Shown: in pieces, positions 10,949 to 20,289 of the stretch
Layout of the letters: each line of letters starts with the position of its first letter
How positions within the stretch are numbered: the first letter of the stretch is position 1
Assembly: GCF_023208015.1 (NCBI RefSeq)
Contig: NZ_CP051627.1
Coordinates: 3,578,422 to 3,642,421 of the forward strand
Direction of reading: 5' to 3'
From: Thermobifida alba
GTDB taxonomy: Bacteria; Actinomycetota; Actinomycetes; Streptosporangiales; Streptosporangiaceae
DNA length: 64,000 nucleotides
Program-made: the position numbers and the translations under genes
The notes under the pieces: model-generated
What the model saw: only the letters and a program-made list of their open reading frames with translations
What the model was told of the DNA's origin: nothing
Database searches by the model: none

Positions 10949-11602
10949 GTGGGACATGGCGAAGCCCCCCGCCCCGGGGGCCTCGGAGCCGTGGCGGTCG
11001 CGCCTGACTCGGCGGGCGCGCAGGTCGTGCGGTTGGCGGTCCGCTCCCTGGTCGTCCTGGCGTCGGGGGTCATGGGCACCGGGTTCCTGGGCTGGCAGGC
11101 CGGAGTGCTGGTGGCGGTCCTGGTCGCCCTCAGCTACCTGCTGTCCGCCACTCTCGCCCCCCGCCTGCGCGCGCCGTTCGGCCGGGGGCGCCTGCTGCGC
11201 ACCCTGCACCGCAACGGGTACCACGTGGTTCCCGGCGGCCACTCCCGGCACGTGGCGATCGGCTCGGGCGGCGTCTACCTGCTGGAGACCCGCACCTGGC
11301 AGCACGCGGCCTCCGGGGAGGGCGACTCCTGGATGATCGGCGCGCTGCCCGCCGAGCGCGCCGTGGAGCGGGTCAGCGCCCACGCGGCCCACCTGGAGCG
11401 CTGCCTGCACCTGGCGGAGAACTGGCCGGGGGTCCGGGTCGTCCCGGTGATCACGGCCACGGGCCGCCTGCCCGAGCCGGTGGTGTACGCGGGACGCGCG
11501 GTCATCGCCCGTCCCCGGCAGGCGGTCGAGCACATCCTGGCCCAGCCGACCATCCTCGATCCCCAGGATGTGGACGACATCGCACGGCGCTTCGCCGCCT
11601 GA
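10949..11602 (+). CDS. membrane-anchored NERD-like (nuclease-related domain) protein
   Basis: 217 residues from GTG 10949 with a strong GGAGG six bases upstream. Two hydrophobic segments (about 30-47 and 48-68) are followed by a soluble domain with HRNGYHVVPGG, HVAIGSGGVYLLETRTWQ and VRVVPVITATG. This is the pattern of NERD domains fused to N-terminal membrane helices in actinobacteria. The NERD fold is a restriction-nuclease relative, but the Asp/Glu-Lys catalytic set is not obvious here (LLETRTW where ExK is common), so activity is doubtful. It is followed by a short CCCCT/AGGGG hairpin. Confidence 0.6.
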   Translation: MGHGEAPRPGGLGAVAVAPDSAGAQVVRLAVRSLVVLASGVMGTGFLGWQAGVLVAVLVALSYLLSATLAPRLRAPFGRGRLLRTLHRNGYHVVPGGHSRHVAIGSGGVYLLETRTWQHAASGEGDSWMIGALPAERAVERVSAHAAHLERCLHLAENWPGVRVVPVITATGRLPEPVVYAGRAVIARPRQAVEHILAQPTILDPQDVDDIARRFAA

Positions 11603-11994
11603 TCCCCCTTCGGAGGGGCCGCGCCGGCCGCGGTGGCGAGGGGGTCCCGCGGCGGAACGCCCCGGGCCGCCGCGTGCGGGTCGTCGGCGGAGCGGTCGCC
11701 CCGGAACTGGCCGGGCACCGCGGCCGTGGTGCGGCCCGGGGCAACCGCTTCGGTCGGAGGGAGTGTCTGCGGTCTGTCTCGGCCCGGTGCCCTCCGGGCC
11801 CCGGTGTGCCCGCCGAAGTCGCGGTGGTGGCGCTGGTCGCCGTGCTGCTGCGGTTGGTGGTGTCGACCGCCCAGACCTGTGCGGAGGGTCCGCTTCCGCG
11901 GTCCTGCCGGTTCGGCCGTCCCGGTCCCGGGGCGCGGCGTCCCGCTAGGGGCCGCGTTCCCGTCACCACGACCGCGCCACCGTCGTTCCGCGGA
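11603..11994. terminator. convergent spacer after the NERD-like gene
   Basis: 392 bases between two gene ends. A small hairpin (CCCCT-TCGG-AGGGG, 11605-11618) directly follows the stop and can end transcription. The rest is GC-rich, and no coding frame on either strand has a plausible start or motif. Confidence 0.45.
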
Positions 11995-12513
11995 TCAGTC
12001 GTCCAGTTTGAAGTACGCGCCGTTCTGGTGCCCGTGATCGGCGGCGCGCTTGATGGAGTTCCGGATCTCCTGCTCGGCCTCGTGGCGGCCCACCCAGGTG
12101 GCGCCCTCCACCGACTTGCCCGGTTCCAGGTCCTTGTAGACGGTGAAGAAGTGCTGGATCTCCAGCCGCTCGAACTCGTTGACGTGATGAATGTCACGCA
12201 GGTGCTCCATGCGCGGGTCCGTGGCGGGCACGCACAGCACCTTGTCGTCGCCTCCCGCCTCGTCCCGCATGCGGAACATTCCGATGGCGCGGCACCGGAT
12301 CATGCAGCCGGGGAAGGTGGAGTGCTTGAGCAGCACGAGCGCGTCCAGCGGGTCGCCGTCGTCTCCCAGGGTGCCCTCGATGAAACCGTAGTCGGCGGGG
12401 TAACTGGTCGAGGTGAACAGCATGCGGTCCAGCCGGATGCGGCCGGTCTCATGGTCCATCTCGTACTTGTTTCGCTCTCCCTTAGGGATTTCGATCGTGA
12501 CGTCGAATTCCAT
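11995..12513 (-). CDS. ppa: inorganic pyrophosphatase
   Basis: 172 residues from ATG 12513 ([18 protein letters not shown]), preceded by GGGGAG. It hydrolyses pyrophosphate to two phosphates, pulling biosynthetic reactions forward. The family I catalytic motif [10 protein letters not shown] is present, with RIRLDRMLF and [16 protein letters not shown] before it and [11 protein letters not shown] after. The frame stays open 12 codons upstream, but family proteins begin at the chosen Met. Cytosolic, and divergent from dacB as in many actinobacteria. Confidence 0.97.
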   Translation of the reverse strand: MEFDVTIEIPKGERNKYEMDHETGRIRLDRMLFTSTSYPADYGFIEGTLGDDGDPLDALVLLKHSTFPGCMIRCRAIGMFRMRDEAGGDDKVLCVPATDPRMEHLRDIHHVNEFERLEIQHFFTVYKDLEPGKSVEGATWVGRHEAEQEIRNSIKRAADHGHQNGAYFKLDD

Positions 12514-12593
12514 ACTGTTCTCGGCTCCCCTAGCGACTAGTGTCGCCATAGTTCACAGGTTTTCGCGACGCCGACGGAAGGCAGGTACCGGGA

Positions 12594-13988
12594 GTGCGGA
12601 ACGATCGACTCTGGGCTCTCCTCACCTTGGCCTTGCTCACCATGTTCGTGCTGGCCACCGGCCTGGTCGCCCGCGACGCCATCGCTGCGCGCCCACCGGA
12701 GACCGTGCCTGTTCCCGTCGCGGTCGCAGAGACGGTGCCTCTTCCGGCCGCCGCGGATGCCGCGGCCGTCGATCCGGCCCGGCTCGCGGATAAGCTCGAT
12801 GATCCCATGTCGCAGTCGGGCGTCGTCGAGGGGCTCTCCGCATACGTGGTCGACGCGGAGACCCACCAGGAACTCTATGTGCGCGACGCGGACGAGGGGG
12901 TGGTCCCCGCCTCCACCACCAAGATCGTCACCGCGGTGGCCGCCCTGCACACCCTCGGGCCCGACGCGCGGATCGCCACCGAGGTCGTCCGGGGCTCCTC
13001 GCCGGAGGAGGTCGTCCTGGTCGGCGGCGGCGACCCCACGCTGACCGAGCACGCCGACCCGGACCGCTACCCCCGGCTGGCCAGCCTGGAGGAGCTGGCC
13101 GCCCAGACCGCGGACACGCTGTCCGAGGAGGGGGTGACCGCGGTGCGGCTGGGCTACGACGAGTCCGCCTACACGGGCGAGGCCCTCGGGCCGGGCTGGA
13201 AGCAGGGCTACATCGACGAGGGCAGCACCGCCTCGGTGCACGCGCTGATGCTGGACTGCGGGATGGCCACCGTCGTCGACGAGTGCGGGCGGATCGACAT
13301 CCCGGTGGGGAGCAAGTACGGACCGCGGGTGAGTGATCCGCCGCTGGCCGCGGCCCAGGTCTTCGCGCGGAAGCTGGGCGAGGCGGGCATCACCGTGGTG
13401 GGCGAGCCGCAGGCCGCCCTGGCCGCCGCGGACGCCGAGACGCTGGCGAGCGTCTCCTCTCCCCCGGTCTCGGCCCTGGTCGAGAAGACCCTGATGGACA
13501 GCGACAACAACGTCGCGGAGGCCCTGGCCCGCCAGGTGGCGATCGCCCGGGGCGAGGAGCCCAGCTTCGAGGGCGCCGCCCGTGCGGTCATGGCGGTCAT
13601 GGACGAGCTGGGTGTGGAGGGTGTGCGGGTCAGCGACGGCAGCGGCCTGTCGGTGGACACCCGGATCACCAGCAGGGCGCTGACGGAGCTGCTGGTGCTG
13701 GCCACCGACCCCGACCGCCCGGAGCTGTACCCGACGCTCTCGGGGCTGCCCACGGCGCACAGCACCGGCAGTCTGGGCGAACGGTACTCGCCGGCGAGCG
13801 GTGCCTCCGGGGGCGCGGGTCTGGTCCGCGCCAAGACCGGCACGCTCAACGGGGTCAGCGCGCTCGCGGGGACCGTCCACACCGCCCAGGGCCGTCTTCT
13901 CGTGTTCGCGTTCGTGGCCAACCACCCCGGTGCGACGGGGCCGGCCCTGGACCTCCTCGCCGCCGCCCTCGCCGAGTGCGGGTGCTGA
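12594..13988 (+). CDS. dacB: D-alanyl-D-alanine carboxypeptidase/endopeptidase (PBP4 type)
   Basis: 464 residues from GTG 12594. The N-terminal hydrophobic segment (7-25) is an uncleaved anchor or signal peptide, so the enzyme acts outside the membrane on peptidoglycan. The three penicillin-binding motifs are complete: SxxK as STTK (Ser107, Lys110), SxN as SDN (303-305) and KTG (414-416). A domain with DEGSTASVHALMLDC separates the first two, as in PBP4. Peptide stem trimming or cross-link cleavage is the expected role. It is divergent from ppa. Confidence 0.95.
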   Translation: MRNDRLWALLTLALLTMFVLATGLVARDAIAARPPETVPVPVAVAETVPLPAAADAAAVDPARLADKLDDPMSQSGVVEGLSAYVVDAETHQELYVRDADEGVVPASTTKIVTAVAALHTLGPDARIATEVVRGSSPEEVVLVGGGDPTLTEHADPDRYPRLASLEELAAQTADTLSEEGVTAVRLGYDESAYTGEALGPGWKQGYIDEGSTASVHALMLDCGMATVVDECGRIDIPVGSKYGPRVSDPPLAAAQVFARKLGEAGITVVGEPQAALAAADAETLASVSSPPVSALVEKTLMDSDNNVAEALARQVAIARGEEPSFEGAARAVMAVMDELGVEGVRVSDGSGLSVDTRITSRALTELLVLATDPDRPELYPTLSGLPTAHSTGSLGERYSPASGASGGAGLVRAKTGTLNGVSALAGTVHTAQGRLLVFAFVANHPGATGPALDLLAAALAECGC

Positions 13989-14033
13989 GGGGCGGCGCCG
14001 GTCCGGCGGACGGTCCGAACGTGCGGTGCGGGC

Positions 14034-14375
14034 TCAGGCCGCGGCGGGGACCTGCGGGGCGAGCATCGAGTTGAGCAGGGCGGCGGCGCCGGAGGGGTCG
14101 TTGGCGGGGTGGGTGACGGTCATCCCGAACCGGTCGCTCCAGATGAACTTGCCGTCGCAGCACCACACGTTGAGGCCGCAGCTGGTGGAGATGAAGGCGA
14201 CGTCCGGGGAGCCGGCCTGGTACCAGGGCTTGACCCAGCCCTCCCGCAGCTCGCAGAAGAGTGCTTCGACCGAACGGTCAGCGCGGAACCCGTGCCTGGG
14301 AAGACGCCGCACCCGGACGGCTTCGGCCAGTTTCGCCCGATAGGTCCGTGGATTGTTCAGTCGCGGATGGCTCAA
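14034..14375 (-). CDS. small hypothetical protein with a Cys cluster
   Basis: 113 residues from TTG 14375; AGGAG lies five bases upstream, which decides this start over longer alternatives. The family is not recognised. The N-terminal half is basic (RTYRAKLAEAVRVRRLPRHGF). The centre holds WYQAGSPDVAFISTSCG and LNVWCCDGKFIWSDRFG, three Cys residues near aromatic residues that could bind metal or form a disulfide. No membrane segment or signal is seen. It converges with dacB over a 45-bp gap. Confidence 0.6.
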   Translation of the reverse strand: MSHPRLNNPRTYRAKLAEAVRVRRLPRHGFRADRSVEALFCELREGWVKPWYQAGSPDVAFISTSCGLNVWCCDGKFIWSDRFGMTVTHPANDPSGAAALLNSMLAPQVPAAA

Positions 14376-14953
14376 GACTTCTCCTGCTGGCTCGGTCGCC
14401 GCTGCGTCGCGGCACTCCTTTCCCCGTTCAGCGGCCACTGGCTGTGTCCGCCCCGGTCGCTTCGCCCCACCGACGACAGACAACCGAAGGATCATCCTTT
14501 TTTACGAGGAACAGATTGCGTCGTTACCTCGTAGTGATCCTCGGAACCGGGATGCTAGCAGGATCTGCCCGCCTTCAGGAGCCTCTCCGAGATGTAGGCC
14601 ATGTCACATTGTGATCATCTCGCGACCATGACATTGTGAGTGTTTTGCCTGGTCATTGCCTGATTTGCAGCCCCTCCGAGCGGCTCCGCACCCGCGTCTG
14701 ACAGGGAGTGGTCAGGACCATTCGGACCGTATTGTCCGTACCTCCGAACGCTTGCCCGCAGGCGATTCGCCCATGACGACCTGTCCTGATATGCCGCCAA
14801 CTCTCCTGAAAAACGTGGTTGATCCCTCATCGCGTAGTACGGAAGCCGCGAACACGGACCGCCACTTCCGGGGAACTCCCCGAAACCGGGACACGGGCAC
14901 CGAAGTACGATCGGCGCTGACCGCGGGCGGCCGAACGGGGGATCGGGGGATCG
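14376..14953. promoter_or_regulatory. 578-base divergent spacer with paired palindromes
   Basis: No gene could be supported. The stretch is less GC-rich than its surroundings (including CATCCTTTTTTACGAGG near 14494-14510). It carries a perfect palindrome TCACATTGTGA (14604-14614) and a near copy TGACATTGTGA (14629-14639), 25 bp centre to centre. These look like a tandem operator for a dimeric regulator of the MFS gene (+) or the small Cys gene (-). No repressor gene is adjacent. Confidence 0.5.
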
Positions 14954-16240
14954 ATGACTCTGGAAACACCTCACCACAAGAGCAGAGAAAGGTCCGATGA
15001 TGGGCTCCATCGCGCGGTGAGTGAGCCTCCCGGCGGTCCCCGCGCCTGGCTGGTGTGGGGCACGGCGGCCGCCGTCTACCTCCTGGCCATGTTCCACCGC
15101 AACGGCATGAGCGCGGCCGCCCTGCACGCCCAGGAGCGTTTCGACCTCGGCCCGGCCCTGCTCTCCACGCTGCCCGTGGTCCAGTTGGCCATCTACGTCC
15201 TCCTCCAGATCCCCTCGGGCCTGCTCGCCGACCGTCTGGGACCGCGGCGGTCGCTCGTGATCAGCCTGGGGGTCATGGCGGCGGGGACGATCCTGTTCGC
15301 CCTCGCCCCGGACGCGCGGACCGCCGTCGCGGGGCGCGTGCTCATCGGCGCGGGCGACTCCCTGGTCTTCCTCAACGTCATCCGGGTGGCGGCCCTGTGG
15401 TTCCCCCGCCGGCAGTACAGCCTCGTCAGCGCGCTCACCGGCCTGGCCGGAGGGCTCGGCCAGCTCGTCAGCGCGGCCCCGTTGTCGGCGCTGCTGAACG
15501 GCTTCGGCTGGGAGGTCTCCTTCCTCGGCGCGGGAGCGGTGAACCTGCTGGTGGGCGCGCTGGTGCTGCTCCTGGTCCAGGACCGGCCCGACGGGCGCCG
15601 CGCCCCCTCGCACGCGTTCCCCTCGATGCGGGAGAGCCTGGCGGAGGCGCTGTCGCACCGGGGCCCGCTCGTCGGCATGGCCGCGCACGCGGTCATCATG
15701 GTGCCGTTCACCGTCCTGGGCGTCCTGTGGGGCTACCCGCTGCTGGAGGAGGGCTACGGGCTCTCGGCGCGCGCCACCGGCCTGCTGCTGACCGGAGCGA
15801 TGGTCCTTCCGATGGCCCTCGTGCCGTTCCTCGGCCGCATCCCCGGCAGCCACCCGCGCGCCCGCAAGCCGATGGCGCTGGGCCTGGCGTGGACGGTCAC
15901 CCTGCTCTGGTCGGGTGTGGTGCTGTGGCCGGGCGGCCTGCCCCCGCTCCCGGTCGCCGCGGCGGTGATCCTGGTGAGCGCCTTCGCCTCGGTGCTGGCG
16001 CCGTCGATCTCCTTCGACTACGCCCGCGACGGACTGCCCGAGCAGCGCACCGGGGCGGCCTCGGGCCTGGTCAACATGAGCGGCTTCACGTCGGTCATGC
16101 TGGGCGTGGTGGGCGCGGGCATCCTGTTGGACATGGGCGGCGACGAGGCGTCCTTCCAGGTCGCCTTCGTGCCGATGACCCTGCTCTGCCTGACGGCCTC
16201 GACCGCGATGACGGTGCTGCTGCGGCGCGGCCGCCGGTGA
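14954..16240 (+). CDS. MFS transporter
   Basis: 428 residues with 11-12 hydrophobic segments. A nitrate/sugar-phosphate-type N-half has the loop LLADRLGPRRSL between helices 2 and 3. It is probably an exporter or uptake permease; the substrate is not evident. The ATG at 14954 follows GGGGG. A GTG at about 15017 (SEPPGGPRAW) is an alternative that would drop a hydrophilic leader. The gene ends at a perfect 15-bp hairpin shared with ispF. Confidence 0.85.
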   Translation: MTLETPHHKSRERSDDGLHRAVSEPPGGPRAWLVWGTAAAVYLLAMFHRNGMSAAALHAQERFDLGPALLSTLPVVQLAIYVLLQIPSGLLADRLGPRRSLVISLGVMAAGTILFALAPDARTAVAGRVLIGAGDSLVFLNVIRVAALWFPRRQYSLVSALTGLAGGLGQLVSAAPLSALLNGFGWEVSFLGAGAVNLLVGALVLLLVQDRPDGRRAPSHAFPSMRESLAEALSHRGPLVGMAAHAVIMVPFTVLGVLWGYPLLEEGYGLSARATGLLLTGAMVLPMALVPFLGRIPGSHPRARKPMALGLAWTVTLLWSGVVLWPGGLPPLPVAAAVILVSAFASVLAPSISFDYARDGLPEQRTGAASGLVNMSGFTSVMLGVVGAGILLDMGGDEASFQVAFVPMTLLCLTASTAMTVLLRRGRR

Positions 16241-16252
16241 CCGCGTACGGGC

Positions 16253-16285
16253 GCTCCGGCCGCCGCGTCACGCGGCGGCCGGAGC
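16253..16285. terminator. bidirectional hairpin between the MFS gene and ispF
   Basis: A perfect 15-bp stem (16253-16267 with 16271-16285) with a 3-base loop lies between the convergent MFS stop and ispF stop. There is no T-tract on either side, so it is a GC-type terminator inferred from structure. Confidence 0.75.
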
Positions 16286-16290
16286 CGGCG

Positions 16291-16773
16291 TCAGCGCACC
16301 CGCACGCACAGGGCGGTGGCGATGGCCGCGATGCCCTCTCCCCGGCCGGTGAGGCCGAGCCCGTCGGTGGTGGTGGCGGAGCAGGACACCGGGGCGCCCA
16401 CCGCCGCGGTGAGCACCTTCTCGGCCTCGTGGCGGCGCGGCGCGAACTTGGGCCGGTTGCCGATGATCTGAACGGCGATGTTGCCGATCTCGTAGCCCGC
16501 CTCCCGGACACGCCGGGCGGCCTCGGTCAGCAGGGCCACCCCCGAGGCTCCCCGCCAGCGGGGGTCGGAGGTACCGAACTGCGAACCGAGGTCGCCCAGA
16601 GCGCATGCCGAGAAAAGAGCGTCGCAGGCCGCGTGCGCCGCGACGTCGCCGTCGGAATGACCGCTCACTCCTGTTTCACCGGGCCATTCGAGCCCGGCGA
16701 GGAAAAGCGGACGTCCCGACATGAAAGGGTGGACGTCCGTCCCGACACCCACCGTCGGCAATTCACGAATCAC
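16291..16773 (-). CDS. ispF: 2-C-methyl-D-erythritol 2,4-cyclodiphosphate synthase
   Basis: 160 residues. It cyclises CDP-ME 2-phosphate in the non-mevalonate isoprenoid pathway. Zinc ligands are seen in GTDVHPF (Asp, His) and [12 protein letters not shown] (His), with [13 protein letters not shown] and the C-terminal [18 protein letters not shown]. It starts at GTG 16773, 20 bp after the carD stop, and is probably co-transcribed with carD. In many actinobacteria ispD stands between carD and ispF; here it does not. Confidence 0.96.
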   Translation of the reverse strand: MIRELPTVGVGTDVHPFMSGRPLFLAGLEWPGETGVSGHSDGDVAAHAACDALFSACALGDLGSQFGTSDPRWRGASGVALLTEAARRVREAGYEIGNIAVQIIGNRPKFAPRRHEAEKVLTAAVGAPVSCSATTTDGLGLTGRGEGIAAIATALCVRVR

Positions 16774-16793
16774 ATCAGTGCTTCTTGGTTCGG

Positions 16794-17276
16794 TTAACTG
16801 GTGAGAACCTCGTCGAGAAGAGCCTCGGCCTTGTCCTCGTTCGTCTTCTCGGCGAGAGCCAGCTCACTCACCAGAATCTGCCGGGCCTTCGCGAGCATTC
16901 GCTTTTCGCCGGCGGAGAGGCCGCGTTCCTTGTCGCGCCGCCAGAGGTCCCGGACGACCTCGGCGACCTTGTTGACGTCACCGGAGGCGAGTTTCTCCAG
17001 GTTCGCCTTGTACCGCCGCGACCAGTTCGTGGGCTCCTCGGTGTGCGGTGCGCGCAGCACCTCGAAAACCCGGTCCAGACCTTCTTGACCAACCACGTCG
17101 CGGACCCCCACCTCTTCGGCGTTGTCCGCGGGAACGCGCACCGTAAGATCGCCCTTGTCGACCTTCAGAACGAGGTAGGTCTTTTCCTCGCCCTTAATGG
17201 TTCGCGTTTCGATAGCTTCGATTCGAGCAGCCCCATGATGGGGGTAGACAACAGTGTCGCCGACCTTGAAAGTCAT
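16794..17276 (-). CDS. carD: CarD family transcriptional regulator
   Basis: 160 residues, full length. It binds the RNA polymerase beta subunit and stabilises open complexes, notably at rRNA promoters. The N-terminal Tudor-like RNAP-interacting domain runs from [20 protein letters not shown] to about 65. The helical DNA-binding part includes [13 protein letters not shown] with the conserved Trp. Essential in mycobacteria. Starts at ATG 17276; the 294-bp leader upstream carries its promoter. Confidence 0.96.
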   Translation of the reverse strand: MTFKVGDTVVYPHHGAARIEAIETRTIKGEEKTYLVLKVDKGDLTVRVPADNAEEVGVRDVVGQEGLDRVFEVLRAPHTEEPTNWSRRYKANLEKLASGDVNKVAEVVRDLWRRDKERGLSAGEKRMLAKARQILVSELALAEKTNEDKAEALLDEVLTS

Positions 17277-17512
17277 GTGACAAGTACCCCTTCCGCTTCT
17301 ACCAGGATACCACGAACCTGTCGCTTAACGCACCTGTCGGATTTGTGAATACGCAGGTCAAGGCCCTAATCGCAGGCTTGACAAAGCCGGCCCCGGCCGC
17401 CTGTCGAAGCATCGGGAAAACACACCGGGTACGCCCCAGGCCGCTTCTCCTGATAGTGGTGGGAACTACCCATTCTACCCGTGACCGCCCAACTCGGCCA
17501 CGGGTCCACGCA

Positions 17513-17549
17513 GAACAGGGCCGCGGGGGTGTCCCCCGCGGCCCTGTTC
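17513..17549. terminator. strong hairpin downstream of phoU
   Basis: A perfect 17-bp GC-rich stem (17513-17529 with 17533-17549) with a TGT loop lies just past the phoU stop. There is no T-run. It is probably the phoU terminator, insulating carD. Confidence 0.75.
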
Positions 17550-17570
17550 CGGGCTGTTCGGCCGTCCCGG

Positions 17571-18233
17571 TCAGCCCTCCCCGTAGGAGTCCTTGGGACG
17601 CTCGCCGGTCACCAGGTAGACGAGGTTGTCGGCGACGTGGACCGCGTGGTCCCCGAAGCGCTCGTAGAACCGGCCGGCCAGGGTGACGTCCATCGCGGCC
17701 TCCACCCCGTGGTTCCACTTCGGGGAGAGGATGCGCTCCAGCAGCTTGCGGCGGAGCCGGTCCATGCGGTCGTCGTCCTTGTCCAGCTCCCGGGCGGTCT
17801 CGGCATCCCGGTTCGAGACGACCTCCCCGGCCTTGACCACCAGGAGCTCCGCCTGGTGGCCCATCTCCAGGACTATGGAGCGCAGCTCCGCCGGTACGGC
17901 CGAGTCGGGGTGCCTGCGCCGTGCGATCTTGGCGATGTGCACCGCGTGGTCCCCCATCCGCTCCAGGTCTCCGGACATGTGCAGAGCGGTGATAATGACC
18001 CGGAGGTCCTGCGCGACGGGCTGCTGTCGCGCCATGAGGGCGAAGGTGCTGGTCTCGATCTCGTCGTTGAGCTCGTTGATCCGCTCGTCCCCGGAGATGA
18101 CCTCCTGGGCCGCGTCGAGGTCGGCGTCCAGCAGTGCGGTGGTGGCGCGCGCGATCGCGTGCCGGGCGAGCCTGGTCATCTCGACCAACCGGTCGGAGAG
18201 GGCGTCAAGCTCCTCGTGATAGGTGTCGCGCAT
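17571..18233 (-). CDS. phoU: phosphate signalling regulator PhoU
   Basis: 220 residues from ATG 18233 (MRDTYHEELDAL). It has two PhoU helical repeats, each with the metal-binding (E/D)xxxD motif: DLERMGDHAVHIAKIA in repeat 1 and RFYERFGDHAVHVADN in repeat 2. PhoU mediates between the phosphate transporter and the sensor kinase to shut off the Pho response. It is divergent from the SenX3/RegX3-type pair over 123 bp, the common actinobacterial arrangement, which supports a shared phosphate role. An in-frame GTG/ATG 11 codons upstream is less likely. Confidence 0.94.
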   Translation of the reverse strand: MRDTYHEELDALSDRLVEMTRLARHAIARATTALLDADLDAAQEVISGDERINELNDEIETSTFALMARQQPVAQDLRVIITALHMSGDLERMGDHAVHIAKIARRRHPDSAVPAELRSIVLEMGHQAELLVVKAGEVVSNRDAETARELDKDDDRMDRLRRKLLERILSPKWNHGVEAAMDVTLAGRFYERFGDHAVHVADNLVYLVTGERPKDSYGEG

Positions 18234-18356
18234 GTTCTCAATCGTCCCAAGCGGTGTTTGAACCACCGAGGAATCCCCGGTGAACTCTTGAAGAAACTCG
18301 GTTGCCCCACCCCCCCAGTCGGGTAACGGGACGTTCCGTCCGCTTACGATCGAATT

Positions 18357-19535
18357 GTGGAAGGGGAACTGCTGGCCGCGATCGCGGGACTCGTGGGGCT
18401 CGTGACAGGCGTCGCGGCCGGTCTGGCGTTCCGCATCAGCGAGTCAAGCCACAGTGATACCCCCGATCCCGTACCGCAATCAGTCCTGCCCCCGGGAATC
18501 GCCGAGGTGCTCGCGGCCCTGCCGTCGTCGGCGGTCGTCCTGGACTCCACCGACCGGGTGCTGCGCGCCAGTTCCGCGGCCCGCGCCTACCGGCTGGTCG
18601 TCGGCGACGAACTGGTGATCGGGGAGCTGCTCGCCCTGGCCCGCCAGGTCCGCCGGGACGGGGTGATCCGCGAGACCGAGATCGAGGTGTCGGTCCGCAG
18701 GTTCGGCCCCGACTCCACCTCCTTCGCGGTACGGGTCGCCCCCCTGGGCGGCACCGGCCTGGTCCTGGTCCTGGCCGAGGACCAGACCGAACGGCGCCGG
18801 GTGGAGGCGGTGCGCCGCGACTTCGTCGCCAACATCAGCCACGAGCTCAAGACCCCGGTGGGCGCGCTGTCGCTGCTCGCCGAGACGATCAACGACGCCA
18901 GCGACGACCCCGAGGCGGTGCGCCGCTTCACCGCCCGGATGAAGCACGAGGCGGACCGGCTGACCAGCCTCATCCAGGACCTGATCACCCTCTCCCGCAT
19001 CCAGGGCGCCGAACCGCTGTCCGAACCCGCCGAGGTCGCCCTGGACACCGTGGTCGAGGAGTCGCTGGACGCCGTGCGCACCGCCGCCGACACCAAGAAC
19101 ATCGAACTGGTCTCCGGCGGCGCCGAGGGCGTCTCGGTGATGGGCGACGAGGGGCTGCTCATCACCGCGCTGCGCAACCTGGTCGCCAACGCCGTCTCCT
19201 ACAGTCCGGAGAACACCCGGGTGGCGGTGTCGGTGCGGACCGCCCCCGCCTCGGTGGAGATCAGCGTCGCCGACCAGGGCATCGGCATCCCCCCGCAGGA
19301 CCTGGAACGGATCTTCGAGCGCTTCTACCGTGTGGACGCCGCTCGGAGCCGGGCCACCGGAGGCACCGGCCTCGGCCTGGCGATCGTGAAACACGTCATG
19401 ACCCTTCACCGAGGGGAAGTGACAGTGTGGAGCAAGGAGGGCGAGGGGTCGACGTTCACGCTGCGTCTGCCCCGGTCCGAGACCCCGGAGCCGTCGGGCT
19501 CCACTGCCAACAGCTATCGGGAGGCAGCACAGTGA
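18357..19535 (+). CDS. senX3: sensor histidine kinase, SenX3/PhoR type
   Basis: 392 residues from GTG 18357. One N-terminal membrane helix (about 5-25) is followed by a PAS-like region (LAALPSSAVVLDSTDRV) and the HisKA box NISHELKTP with phospho-acceptor His162. The catalytic domain has N-box LRNLVANAVSYS, G1 DQGIGIPPQDLERIFERFYR and G2 GGTGLGLAIVK. It should autophosphorylate when phosphate is short and pass phosphate to the next gene product. Its stop overlaps the regulator start by 4 bp, so the pair is translationally coupled. Confidence 0.92.
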   Translation: MEGELLAAIAGLVGLVTGVAAGLAFRISESSHSDTPDPVPQSVLPPGIAEVLAALPSSAVVLDSTDRVLRASSAARAYRLVVGDELVIGELLALARQVRRDGVIRETEIEVSVRRFGPDSTSFAVRVAPLGGTGLVLVLAEDQTERRRVEAVRRDFVANISHELKTPVGALSLLAETINDASDDPEAVRRFTARMKHEADRLTSLIQDLITLSRIQGAEPLSEPAEVALDTVVEESLDAVRTAADTKNIELVSGGAEGVSVMGDEGLLITALRNLVANAVSYSPENTRVAVSVRTAPASVEISVADQGIGIPPQDLERIFERFYRVDAARSRATGGTGLGLAIVKHVMTLHRGEVTVWSKEGEGSTFTLRLPRSETPEPSGSTANSYREAAQ

Positions 19536-20218
19536 CGCGTGTACTCGTCGTCGAGGACGAGGAATCCTACAGCGACGCCCTGTCGTATCTGCTTCGCAAG
19601 GAGGGCTTCGAGGTCGCCGTCGCTCCGACCGGCACGATCGCCCTGGAGACCTTCGACCGCACCGGCGCCGACCTGGTCCTGCTCGACCTGATGCTGCCGG
19701 GGCTGTCCGGTACCGAGGTGTGCCGCACCCTGCGGCAGAAGTCCAACGTCCCAGTGATCATGCTGACCGCCAAGGACAGCGAGATCGACAAGGTCGTCGG
19801 TCTGGAACTGGGCGCCGACGACTACGTGACCAAGCCCTTCTCCTCGCGCGAGCTGGTCGCCCGTATCCGCGCGGTGCTGCGCCGCCGCAGCAAGGACGAC
19901 ACGATGCTGCCCAGCACCCTGGAGGCCGGCCCGGTCCGCATGGACGTGGAGCGGCACGTGGTGACGGTGCGCGGCGAGAACGTGCAACTCCCCCTCAAGG
20001 AGTTCGAGCTGCTGGAGGTGCTGCTGCGCAACGCCGGACGGGTGCTGACCCGCCCCCAGCTGATCGACCGCGTCTGGGGCGCCGACTATGTGGGCGACAC
20101 CAAGACCCTCGACGTCCACATCAAGCGGCTGCGCGCCAAGATCGAGACCGATCCCAGCAGCCCGCAGTACATCATCACGGTCCGGGGCCTGGGCTACAAG
20201 TTCGAGCCCGGGTCCTGA
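19532..20218 (+). CDS. regX3: OmpR-type response regulator, RegX3/PhoP type
   Basis: 228 residues from GTG 19532 (overlapping the kinase stop, GTGA). The receiver domain has the acidic pocket VVEDEE, phospho-acceptor Asp52 (LLDLMLPG) and Lys101 (YVTKPF). The winged-helix DNA-binding domain includes LTRPQLIDRVWG and TLDVHIKRLRAKIE, ending in RGLGYKFEPGS. It probably activates phosphate-starvation genes. It ends 22 bp before a 16-bp hairpin facing gpmA. Confidence 0.94.
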   Translation: MTRVLVVEDEESYSDALSYLLRKEGFEVAVAPTGTIALETFDRTGADLVLLDLMLPGLSGTEVCRTLRQKSNVPVIMLTAKDSEIDKVVGLELGADDYVTKPFSSRELVARIRAVLRRRSKDDTMLPSTLEAGPVRMDVERHVVTVRGENVQLPLKEFELLEVLLRNAGRVLTRPQLIDRVWGADYVGDTKTLDVHIKRLRAKIETDPSSPQYIITVRGLGYKFEPGS

Positions 20219-20240
20219 TCCCCCGCCCCCACAGGACGCG

Positions 20241-20274
20241 ACGGCGGCCGGGCCCCGCGGGGCCCGGCCGCCGT
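20241..20274. terminator. bidirectional hairpin between regX3 and gpmA
   Basis: A perfect palindrome of two 16-base arms (20241-20256 and 20259-20274) with a 2-base centre lies between convergent stops. No T-tract. Terminator inferred from position and structure. Confidence 0.75.
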
Positions 20275-20289
20275 ACTCGGTGCTCCGGA

